This document shows, one piece after another, positions 12,771 to 24,879 of a DNA stretch of 64,000 bases. Every line of letters starts with the position of its first letter. The first letter of the stretch is position 1. Source of the stretch: Saposhnikovia divaricata (Eukaryota > Streptophyta > Magnoliopsida > Apiales > Apiaceae); NCBI GenBank assembly GCA_036435485.1, contig JAZHRN010000139.1, positions 4,402,001 to 4,466,000 of the forward strand, written 5' to 3'. Below the pieces are notes generated by a model. That model did not search any database. It was given only the letters and a program-made list of their open reading frames with translations, and was not told the origin of the DNA. Position numbers and translations under genes: made by a program.

Positions 12771-15700
12771 TAACATTATCCCGTGTACTAACCCCTTTCA
12801 GGATTATCCGAAAACCGAGTTTCAGTCATTTCAGCTCCGATTCAGGTCCGAATGGCACCAAATAAAATTTCGTTGAATTCCAATAACCCATAGGAACAAA
12901 ATATGTAAAAATATCCATAAAATAGTCCGACTCGATTTTTAACAATATCCCGTGTACTAACCCCTTTGAGGATTATCCGAAAACCGAGTTTCAGTCATTT
13001 TAGCCCCGATTCAGGTCCGAATGGCACCAAATAAAATTTCATTGAATTCCAATAACCCATTGGACCAAAATATGTAAAAATATCCATAAAATGGTCTGAC
13101 TCGATTTTTAACAATATCCCGTGTACTAACCCCTTTGAGGATTATCCGAAAACCGAGTTTCAGTCATTTCAGCCCCCGATTCAGGTCCGAATGGCACCAA
13201 ATAAAATTTCATTGAATTCCAATAACCCATAGGAACAAAATATGTAAAAATATCCACAAAATGGCCCGACTTGATTTTTAACAATATCCCGTGTACTAAC
13301 CCCTTTGAGAAGTTTCCGAAAACCGAGTTTCGATCATATCAGCTCCGATTACGGTCCGAACTCCGTTAAATAAAATTGTGTTGAATTCCAATAACCCATA
13401 GGAACAAAATATCTAAAAATATCCATAAAATGGTCCGACTCGATTTTTAATAATATCCCGTGTACTAACCCCTTTGAGGATTATCCGAAAACCGAGTTTC
13501 AGTCATTTTAGCCCCGATTCAGGTCCGAATGGCACCAAATAAAAGTTCATTGAATTCCAATAACCCATTGGACCAAAATATGTAAAAATATCCATAAAAT
13601 GGTCCGACTCGATTTTTAACAATATCCCGTGTACTAACCCCTTTGAGGATTATCCGAAAACCGAGTTTCAGTCATTTCAGCCCCCGATTCAGGTCCGAAT
13701 GGCACCAAATAAAATTTCATTGAATTCCAATAACCCATAGGAACAAAATATGTAAAAATATCCACAAAATTGTCCGACTTGATTTTTAACAATATCCCGT
13801 GTACTAATCCCTTTGAGAAGTTTCCGAAAACCGAGTTTCGATCATATTAGCTCCGATTCCGTTCCGAACTTCGTTAAATAAAATTGCGTTGAATTCCAAT
13901 AACCCATAGGAACAAAATATGTAAAAATATCCATAAAATGGTCCGACTCGATTTTTAACAATATCCTGTGTACTAACCCCTTTGAGGATTATCCGAAAAC
14001 CGAGTTTCAGTCATTTCAGCCCCGATTCAGGTCCGAGTGGGACCAAATAAAATTTCGTTGAATTCCAATAACCCATAGGAACAAAATATGTAAAAAAATC
14101 CACAAAATGGTCCGACTTGATTTTTAACAATATCCCGTGTACTAATCCCTTTGAGAAGTTTCCGAAAACCGAGTTTCGATCAAATCAGCTCCGATTCCGG
14201 TCCGAACTCCGTTAAATAAAATTGTGTTGAATTCCAATAACCCATAGGAACAAAATATGTAAAAATATCCATAAAATGGTCCGACTCGATTTTTAACAAT
14301 ATCCCGTGTACTAACCCCTTTGAGGATTATCCGAAAACCGAGTTTCAGTCATTTTAGCCCCGATTCAGGTCCGAATGGCACCAAATAAAATTTCATTGAA
14401 TTCGAATAACCCATTGGACCAAAATATGTAAAAATATCCATAAAATGGTCCGACTCGATTTTTAACAATATCCCGTGTACTAACCCCTTTGAGGATTATC
14501 CGAAAACCGAGTTTCAGTCATTTCAGCCCCCGATTCAGGTCCGAATGGCACCAAATAAAATTTCATTGAATTCCAATAACCCATAGGAACAAAATATGTA
14601 AAAATATCCACAAAATTGTCCAACTTGATTTTTAACAATATCCCGTGTACTAATCCCTTTGAGAAGTTTCCGAAAACCGAGTTTCGATCATATTAGCTCC
14701 GATTCCGGTCCGAACTTCGTTAAATAAAATTGCGTTGAATTCCAATAACCCATAGGAACAAAATATGTAAAAATATCCATAAAATGGTCCGACTCGATTT
14801 TTAACATTATCCCGTGTACTAACCCCTTTCAGGATTATCCGAAAACCGAGTTTCAGTCATTTCAGCTCCGATTCAGGTCCGAATGGCACCAAATAAAATT
14901 TCGTTGAATTCCAATAACCCATAGGAACAAAATATGTAAAAATATCCATAAAATAGTCTGACTCGATTTTTAACAATATCCCGTGTACTAACCCCTTTGA
15001 GGATTATCCGAAAACCGAGTTTCAGTCATTTTAGCCCCGATTCAGGTCCGAATGGCACCAAATAAAATTTCATTGAATTCCAATAACCCATTGGACCAAA
15101 ATATGTAAAAATATCCATAAAATGGTCTGACTTGATTTTTAAAAATATCCCGTGTACTAACCCCTTTGAGGATTATCCGAAAACCGAGTTTCAGTCATTT
15201 CAGCCCCCGATTCAGGTCCGAATGGCACCAAATAAAATTTCATTGAATTCCAATAACCCATAGGAACAAAATATGTAAAAATATCCACAAAATGGCCCGA
15301 CTTGATTTTTAACAATATCCCGTGTACTAACCCCTTTGAGAAGTTTCCGAAAACCGAGTTTCGATCATATCAGCTCCGATTACGGTCCGAACTCCGTTAA
15401 ATAAAATTGTGTTGAATTCCAATAACCCATAGGAACAAAATATCTAAAAATATCCATAAAATGGTCCGACTCGATTTTTAATAATATCCCGTGTACTAAC
15501 CCCTTTGAGGATTATCCGAAAACCGAGTTTCAGTCATTTTAGCCCCGATTCAGGTCCGAATGGCACCAAATAAAATTTCATTGAATTCCAATAACCCATT
15601 GGACCAAAATATGTAAAAATATCCATAAAATGGTCCGACTCGATTTTTAACAATATCCCGTGTACTAACCCCTTTGAGGATTATCCGAAAACCGAGTTTC

Positions 15701-16415
15701 AGTCATTTCAGCCCCCGATTCAGGTCCGAATGGCACCAAATAAAATTTCATTGAATTCCAATAACCCATAGGAACAAAATATGTAAAAATATCCACAAAA
15801 TTGTCCGACTTGATTTTTAACAATATCCCGTGTACTAATCCCTTTGAGAAGTTTCCGAAAACCGAGTTTCGATCATATTAGCTCCGATTCCGGTCCGAAC
15901 TTCGTTAAATAAAATTGCGTTGAATTCCAATAACCCATAGGAACAAAATATGTAAAAATATCCATAAAATGGTCCGACTCGATTTTTAACAATATCCTGT
16001 GTACTAACCCCTTTGAGGATTATCCGAAAACCGAGTTTCAGTCATTTCAGCCCCGATTCAGGTCCGAGTGGGACCAAATAAAATTTCGTTGAATTCCAAT
16101 AACCCATAGGAACAAAATATGTAAAAAAATCCACAAAATGGTCCGACTTGATTTTTAACAATATCCCGTGTACTAATCCCTTTGAGAAGTTTCCGAAAAC
16201 CGAGTTTCGATCAAATCAGCTCCGATTCCGGTCCGAACTCCGTTAAATAAAATTGTGTTGAATTCCAATAACCCATAGGAACAAAATATGTAAAAATATC
16301 CATAAAATGGTCCGACTCGATTTTTAACAATATCCCGTGTACTAACCCCTTTGAGGATTATCCGAAAACCGAGTTTCAGTCATTTTAGCCCCGATTCAGG
16401 TCCGAATGGCACCAA
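12770..16415 (+). repeat. HOR family 1, second block
   Basis: Family 1 marks return, with CCTTTCAGG at 12794 and 14825 (2031 bp, 12 monomers). The first part, 12794-14230, resembles 8400-9836 at a distance of 4394 bp (26 monomers). The second part, from about 14235, lies at exactly +6425 bp from 7810 onward. Near 14225 the sequence changes from one parent to the other inside a monomer. Confidence 0.83.
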
Positions 16416-19030
16416 ATAAAATTTCATTGAATTCCAATAACCCATAGGAACAAAATTTGTAAAAATATCCACAAAATGTTCCGACTTTATTTTTAACAAT
16501 ATCCCGTGTACTAACCCCTTTGAGAAGTTTTCGAAAACCGAGTTTCGATCATATCAGCTCCGATTCCGGTCCGAACTGCGTTAAATAAAATTTCGTTGAA
16601 TTCCAATAACCCATAGGAACAAAATATGTAAAAATATTCATAAAACGGTCCGACTCGATTTTTAACAATATCCCGTGTACTAACCCCTTTGAGAAGTTTC
16701 CGAAAACCGAGTTTCGATCATATCAGCTCCGATTCCGGTCCGAACTGCGTTAAATAAAATTTCGTTGAATTCCAATAACCCATAGGAACAAAATATGTAA
16801 AAATATTCACAAAATGGTCCGACTCGATTTTTAACAATATCCCGTGTACTAACCCCTTTGAGAATTTTTTGAAAACCGAGTTTCGATCATATCAGCTCCG
16901 ATTTCGGTCCGAACTGCGTTAAATAAAATTTCGTTGAATTCCAATAACCCATAGGAACAAAATATGTAAAAATATTCACAAAATGGTCCGACTTGATTTT
17001 TAACAATATCCCGTGTACTAACCCCTTTGAGAAGTTTCCGAAAACCGAGTTTCGATCATATCAGCTCGGATTCCGGTCCGAACTGCGTTAAATAAAATTT
17101 CGTTGAATTCCAATAACCCATAGGAACAAAATATGTAAAAATATTCACAAAATGGTCCGACTCGATTTTTAACAATATCCCGTGTACTAACCCCTTTGAG
17201 AATTTTTCGAAAACCGAGTTTCGATCATATCAGCTCCGATTTCGGTCCGAACTGCGTTAAATAAAATTTCGTTGAATTCCAATAACCCATAGGAACAAAA
17301 TATGTAAAAATATCCATAAAATGGTCCGACTCGATTTTTAACAATATCCCGTGTACTAACCCCTTTGAGGATTATCCGAAAACCGAGTTTCAGTCATTTC
17401 AGCCACAATTCAGGTCCGAATGGCGCCAAATAAAATTTCATTGAATTCCAATATCCCATAGGAACAAAATTTGTAAAAATATCCACAAAATGTTCCGACT
17501 TTATTTTTAACAATATCCCGTGTACTAACCCCTTTGAGAAGTTTTCGAAAACCGAGTTTCGATCATATCAGCTCCGATTCCGGTCCGAACTGCGTTAAAT
17601 AAAATTTCGTTGAATTCCAATAACCCATAGGAACAAAATATGTAAAAATATTCATAAAACGGTCCGACTCGATTTTTAACAATATCCCGTGTACTAACCC
17701 CTTTGAGAAGTTTCCGAAAACCGAGTTTCGATCAAATCAGCTCCGATTCCGGTCCGAACTGCGTTAAATAAAATTTCGTTGAATTCCAATAACCCATAGG
17801 AACAAAATATGTAAAAATATTCACAAAATGGTCCGACTCGATTTTTAACAATATCCCGTGTACTAACCCCTTTGAGAATTTTTCGAAAACCGAGTTTCGA
17901 TCATATCAGCTCCGATTTCGGTCCGAACTGCGTTAAATAAAATTTCGTTGAATTCCAATAACCCATAGGAACAAAATATGTAAAAATATCCATAAAATGG
18001 TCCGACTCGATTTTTAACAATATCCCGTGTACTAACCCCTTTGAGGATTATCCGAAAACCGAGTTTCAGTCATTTCAGCCCCGATTCAGGTCCGAATGGC
18101 ACCAAATAAATTTCATTGAATTCCAATAACCCATAGGAACAAAATGTGTAAAAATATCCACAAAATGGTCCAACTTGATTTTTAACAATATCCCGTGTAC
18201 TAACCCCTTTGAGAAGTTTTCGAAAACCGAGTTTCGATCATATCAGCTCGGATTCTGGTCCGAACTGCGTTAAATAAAATTTCGTTGAATTCCAATAACC
18301 CATAGGAACAAAATATGTAAAAATATCCATAAAATGGTCTGACTCGATTTTTAACAATATCCCGTGTACTAACCCCATTGAGGATTATCCGAAAACCGAG
18401 TTTCAGTCATTTCAGCCCCGATTCAGGTCCGAATGGCACCAAATAAATTTCATTGAATTCCAATAACCCATAAGAACAAAATGTGTAAAAATATCGACAA
18501 AATTGTCCGACTTGATTTTTAAAAATATCCCGTGTACTAACCCCTTTGAGAAGTTTCCGAAAACCGAGTTTCGATCATATCAGCTCCGATTCCGGTCGGA
18601 ACTGCGTTAAATAAAATTTCGTTGAATTCCAATAACCCATAGGAACAAAATATGTAAAAATATCCATAAAATGGTCCGACTCGATTTTTAACTATATCCC
18701 GTGTACTAACCCCTTTGAGGATTATCCGAAAACCGAGTTTCAGTCATTTCAGCCCCGATTCAGGTCCGAATGGCGCCAAATAAAATTTCATTGAATTCCA
18801 ATATCCCATAGGAACAAAATTTGTAAAAATATCCATAAAATGTTCCGACTTTATTTTTAACAATATCCCGTGTACTAACCCCTTTGAGAAGTTTCCGAAA
18901 ACCGAGTTTCGATCATATCAGCTCCGATTACGTTCCGAACTCTGTTAAATAAAATTTTGTTGAATTCCAATAACCCATAGGAACAAAATATGTAAAAATA
19001 TCCATAAAATGGTCCGACTCGATTTTTAAC
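14235..19030 (+). repeat. Segmental duplication of about 38 monomers, copy 2 (one monomer lost)
   Basis: This is the second copy of 7810-12770. The offset drop from 6425 to 6257 bp means 168 bp, one monomer, is absent. The missing class B unit corresponds to ~10500-10670 of copy 1; in copy 2 a hybrid monomer at ~16955 joins ATTCACAAAATGG directly to the CCGACTTG...GCTCGGATTCCGG part. A further single base differs in the T-run near 12255 of copy 1 (GATTTTTTAAAAAT) against 18515 (GATTTTTAAAAAT). Confidence 0.84.
16415..18690 (+). repeat. HOR family 2, second block
   Basis: The class A-rich order of 9990-12440 is repeated here. AGGAACAAAATTTGT starts at 16446 and again at 17460, 1014 bp or six monomers apart, one monomer fewer than the 7-monomer period of the first block because of the single-monomer loss near 16955. 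Variants CCACAATTCAGG (~17403), GGTCCAACTTG (~18170) and AACCCCATTG (18371) are shared with the first block. Confidence 0.82.
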
Positions 19031-21640
19031 TATATCCCGTGTACTAACCCCTTTGAGGATTATCCGAAAACCGAGTTTCAGTCATTTTAGCCCCGATTCA
19101 GGTCCGAATGGCACCAAATAAAATTTCATTGAATTCCAATAACCCATTGGACCAAAATATGTAAAAATATCCATAAAATGGTCCGACTCGATTTTTAACA
19201 ATATCCCGTGTACTAACCCCTTTGAGGATTATCCGAAAACCGAGTTTCAGTCATTTCAGCCCCCGATTCAGGTCCGAATGGCACCAAATAAAATTTCGTT
19301 GAATTCCAATAACCCATAGGAACAAAATATATAAAAATATCCACAAAATTGTCCGACTTGATTTTTAACAATATCCCGTGTACTAATCCCTTTGAGAAGT
19401 TTCCGAAAACCGAGTTTCGATCATATCATCTCCGATTCCGGTCCGAACTTCGTTAAATAAAATTGCGTTGAATTCCAATAACCCATAGGAACAAAATATG
19501 TAAAAGTATCCATAAAATGGTCCGACTCAATTTTTAACAATATCCCGTGTACTAACCCCTTTGAGGATTATCCGAAAACCGAGTTTCAGTCATTTCAGCC
19601 CCGATTCAGGTCCGACTGGCACCAAATAAATTTCATTGAATTCCAATAACCCATAGGAACAAAATGTGTAAAAATATCCACAAAATGGTCCGACTTGATT
19701 TTTAACAATATCCCGTGTACTAACCCCTTTGAGAAGTTTTCGAAAACCGAGTTTCGAACATATCAGCTCGGATTCCGGTCCGAACTGCGTTAAAAAAAAT
19801 TTCGTTGAATTCCAATAACCCATAGGAACAAAATATGTAAAAATATCCATAAAATGGTCCGACTCGATTTTTAACAATATCCCGTGTACTAACCCCTTTG
19901 AGGATTATCCGAAAACCGAGTTTCAGTCATTTCAGCCCCGATTCAGGTCCGAATGGCACCAAATAAATTTCATTGAATTCCAATAACCCATAAGAACAAA
20001 ATGTGTAAAAATATCGACAAAATTGTCCGACTTGATTTTTAAAAATATCCCGTGTACTAACCCCTTTGAGAAGTTTCCGAAAACCGAGTTTCGATCATAT
20101 CAGCTCCGATTCCGGTCCGAACTGCGTTAAATAAAATTTCGTTGAATTCCAATAACCCATAGGAACAAAATATGTAAAAATATCCATAAAATGGTCCGAC
20201 TCGATTTTTAACTATATCCCGTGTACTAACCCCTTTGAGGATTATCCGAAAACCGAGTTTCAGTCATTTCAGCCCCGATTCAGGTCCGAATGGCGCCAAA
20301 TAAAATTTCATTGAATTCCAATATCCCATAGGAACAAAATTTGTAAAAATATCCACAAAATGTTCCGACTTTATTTTTAACAATATCCCGTGTACTAACC
20401 CCTTTGAGAAGTTTCCGAAAACCGAGTTTCGATCATATCAGCTCCGATTACGTTCCGAACTCTGTTAAATAAAATTTTGTTGAATTCCAATAACCCATAG
20501 GAACAAAATATGTAAAAATATCCATAAAATGGTCCGACTCGATTTTTAACTATATCCCGTGTACTAACCCCTTTGAGGATTATCCGAAAACCGAGTTTCA
20601 GTCATTTTAGCCCCGATTCAGGTCCGAATGGCACCAAATAAAATTTAATTGAATTCCAATAACCCATTGGACCAAAATATGTAAAAATATCCATAAAATG
20701 GTCCGACTCGATTTTTAACAATATCCCGTGTACTAACCCCTTTGAGGATTATCCGAAAACCGAGTTCAGTCATTTCAGCCCCCGATTCAGGTCCGAATGG
20801 CACCAAATAAAATTTCGTTGAATTCCAATAACCCATAGGAACAAAATATGTAAAAATATCCACAAAATTGTCCGACTTGATTTTTAACAATATCCCGTGT
20901 ACTAATCCCTTTGAGAAGTTTCCGAAAACCGAGTTTCGGTCATATCAGCTCCGATTCCCGTCCGAACTTCGTTAAATAAAATTGCGTTGAATTCCAATAA
21001 CCCATAGGAACAAAATATGTAAAAGTATCCATAAAATGGTCCGACTCAATTTTTAACAATATCCCGTGTACTAACCCCTTTGAGGATTATCCGAAAACCG
21101 AGTTTCAGTCATTTCAGCCCCGATTCAGGTCCGTCTGGCACCAAATAAAATTTCGTTGAATTCCAATAACCCATAGGAACAAAATATGTAAAAATATCCA
21201 CAAAATGGTCCGACTTGATTTTTAACAATATCCCGTGTACTAACCCCTTTGAGAAGTTTCCGAAAACCGAATTTCGATCATATCAGCTCCGATTACGGTC
21301 CGAACTCTGTTAAATAAAATTTTGTTGAATTCCAATAACCCATAGGAACAAAATATGTAAAAATATCCATAAAATGGTCCGACTCGATTTTTAACAATAT
21401 CCCGTGTACTAACCCCTTTGAGGATTATCCGAAAACCGAGTTTCAGTCATTTTAGCCCCGATTCAGGTCCGAATGGCACCAAATAAAATTTCATTGAATT
21501 CGAATAACCCATTGGACCAAAATATGTAAAAATATCCATAAAATGGTCCGACTCGATTTTTAACAATATCCCGTGTACTAACCCCTTTGAGGATTATCCG
21601 AAAACCGAGTTTCAGTCATTTCAGCCCCCGATTCAGGTCC
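18600..21640 (+). repeat. 9-monomer tandem duplication (1520 bp period)
   Basis: Marks recur at 1520 bp: TAAGAACAAA at 18471 and 19991, ACTATATCCC at 18691 and 20211 and also at 19029 and 20549. GTTCCGACTTTAT and ATTACGTTCC recur likewise. The second unit carries private changes, including a one-base loss in CCGAGTTCAGTC near 20762. This HOR lies inside the larger 12.17-kb duplication and appears again with the same marks at 30644-33100. Confidence 0.8.
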
Positions 21641-24600
21641 GAATGGCACCAAATGAAATTTCATTGAATTCCAATAACCCATAGGAACAAAATATGTAAA
21701 AATATCCACAAAATTGTCCGACTTGATTTTTAACAATATCCCGTGTACTAATCCCTTTGAGAAGTTTCCGAAAACCGAGTTTCGATCATATTAGCTCCGA
21801 TTCCGGTCCGAACTTCGTTAAATAAAATTGCGTTGAATTCCAATAACCCATAGGAACAAAATATGTAAAAATATCCATAAAATGGTCCGACTCGATTTTT
21901 AACATTATCCCGTGTACTAACCCCTTTCAGGATTATCCGAAAACTGAGTTTCAGTCATTTCAGCTCCGATTCAGGTCCGAATGGCACCAAATAAAATTTC
22001 GTTGAATTCCAATAACCCATAGGAACAAAATATGTAAAAATATCCATAAAATAGTCCGACTCGATTTTTAACAATATCCCGTGTACTAACCCCTTTGAGG
22101 ATTATCCGAAAACCGAGTTTCAGTCATTTTAGCCCCGATTCAGGTCCGAATGGCACCAAATAAAATTTCATTGAATTCCAATAACCCATTGGACCAAAAT
22201 ATGTAAAAATATCCATAAAATGGTCTGACTCGATTTTTAACAATATCCCGTGTACTAACCCCTTTGAGGATTATCCGAAAACCGAGTTTCAGTCATTTCA
22301 GCCCCCGATTCAGGTCCGAATGGCACCAAATAAAATTTCATTGAATTCCAATAACCCATAGGAACAAAATATGTAAAAATATCCACAAAATGGCCCGACT
22401 TGATTTTTAACAATATCCCGTGTACTAACCCCTTTGAGAAGTTTCCGAAAACCGAGTTTCGATCATATCAGCTCCGATTACGGTCCGAACTCCGTTAAAT
22501 AAAATTGTGTTGAATTCCAATAACCCATAGGAACAAAATATGTAAAAATATCCATAAAATGGTCCGACTCGATTTTTAACAATATCCCGTGTACTAACCC
22601 CTTTGAGGATTATCCGAAAACCGAGTTTCAGTCATTTTAGCCCCGATTCAGGTCCGAATGGCACCAAATAAAATTTCATTGAATTCCAATAACCCATTGG
22701 ACCAAAATATGTAAAAATATCCATAAAATGGCCCGACTTGATTTTTAACAATATCCCGTGTACTAACCCCTTTGAGGATTATCCGAAAACCGAGTTTCAG
22801 TCATTTCAGCCCCCGATTCAGGTCCGAATGGCACCAAATAAAATTTCATTGAATTCCAATAACCCATAGGAACAAAATATGTAAAAATATCCACAAAATT
22901 GTCCGACTTGATTTTTAACAATATCCCGTGTACTAATCCCTTTGAGAAGTTTCCGAAAACCGAGTTTCGATCATATTAGCTCCGATTACGGTCCGAACTT
23001 CGTTAAATAAAATTGCGTTGAATTCCAATAAACCATAGGAACAAAATATGTAAAAGTATCCATAAAATGGTCCGACTCAATTTTTAACAATATCCCGTGT
23101 ACTAACCCCTTTGAGGATTATCCGAAAACCGAGTTTCAGTCATTTCAGCCCCGATTCAGGTCCGACTGGCACCAAATAAAATTTCGTTGAATTCCAATAA
23201 CCCATAGGAACAAAATATGTAAAAATATCCACAAAATGGTCCGACTTGATTTTTAACAGTATCCCGTGTACTAACCCCTTTGAGAAGTTTCCGAAAACCG
23301 AATTTCGATCATATCAGCTCCGATTACGGTCCGAACTCTGTTAAATAAAATTTTGTTGAATTCCAACAACCCATAGGAACAAAATATGTAAAAATATCCA
23401 TAAAATGGTCCGACTCGATTTTTAACAATATCCCGTGTACTAATCCCTTTGAGGATTATCCGAAAACCGAGTTTCAGTCATTTTAGCCCCGATTCAGGTC
23501 CGAATGGCACCAAATAAAATTTCATTGAATTCGAATAACCCATTGGACCAAAATATGTAAAAACATCCATAAAATGGTCCGACTCGATTTTTAACAATAT
23601 CCCGTGTACTAACCCCTTTGAGGATTATCCGAAAACCGAGTTTCAGTCATTTCAGCCCCCGATTCAGGTCCGAATGGCACCAAATAAAATTTCATTGAAT
23701 TCCAATAACCCATAGGAACAAAATATGTAAAAATATCCACAAAATTGTCCGACTTGATTTTTAACAATATCCCGTGTACTAATCCCTTTGAGAAGTTTCC
23801 GAAAACCGAGTTTCGATCATATTAGCTCCGATTCCGGTCCGAACTTCGTTAAATAAAATTGCGTTGAATTCCAATAACCCATAGGAACAAATTATGTAAA
23901 AATATCCATAAAATGGTCCGACTCGATTTTTAACATTATCCCGTGTACTAACCCCTTTCAGGATTATCCGAAAACCGAGTTTCAGTCATTTCAGCTCTGA
24001 TTCAGGTCCGAATGGCACCAAATAAAATTTCGTTGAATTCCAATAACCCATAGGAACAAAATATGTAAAAATATCCATAAAATGGTCCGACTCGATTTTT
24101 AACAATATCCCGTGTACTAACCCCTTTGAGGATTATCCGAAAACCGAGTTTCAGTCATTTCAGCCCCCGATTCAGGTCCGAATGGCACCAAATAAAATTT
24201 CACTGAATTCCAATAACCCATAGGAACAAAATATGTAAAAATATCCACAAAATTGTCCGACTTGATTTTTAACAATATCCCGTGTACTAATCCCTTTGAG
24301 AAGTTTCCGAAAACCGAGTTTCGATCATATTAGCTCCGATTCCGGTCCGAACTTCGTTAAATAAAATTGCGTTGAATTCCAATAACCCATAGGAACAAAA
24401 TATGTAAAAATATCCATAAAATGGTCCGACTCGATTTTTAACAATATCCTGTGTACTAACCCCTTTGAGGATTATCCGAAAACCGAGTTTCAGTCATTTC
24501 AGCCCCGATTCAGGTCCGACTGGCACCAAATAAAATTTCGTTGAATTCCAATAACCCATAGGAACAAAATATGTAAAAAAATCCACAAAATGGTCCGACT
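20900..24600 (+). repeat. HOR family 1, third block
   Basis: Family 1 marks reappear with CCTTTCAGG at 21923 and 23954 (2031 bp, 12 monomers), GTAAAAGTATCC near 21016 and 23053, and GAATTCGAATAACC near 21498 and 23530. After the second marker the following unit is shortened: the monomer at ~24060-24180 passes directly to the CCCCCGATT subtype, skipping several subtypes. The block is repeated at about 33070-36940. Confidence 0.8.
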
Positions 24601-24879
24601 TGATTTTTAACAATATCCCGTGTACTAACCCATTTGAGAAGTTTCCGAAAACCGAGTTTCGATCAAATCAGCTCCGATTCCGGTCCGAACTCCGTTAAAT
24701 AAAATTGTGTTGAATTCCAATAACCCATAGGAACAAAATATGTAAAAATATCCATAAAATGGTCCGACTCGATTTTTAACAATATCCCGTGTACTAACCC
24801 CTTTGAGGATTATCCGAAAACCGAGTTTCAGTCATTTTAGCCCCGATTCAGGTCCGAATGGCACCAAATAAAATTTCAT

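Noticed and set aside
19590..20890. Minus-strand open frames of up to 95 codons (19590-19877, 20645-20890) that recur with identical translations at 31763-32050 and 32818-33063
   Set aside because: They are satellite monomers read through in frames that lack a stop. The monomer is 169 bp (one more than a multiple of three), so the frame shifts at every repeat and such openings end within two monomers. Their recurrence is explained by the 12-kb duplication.
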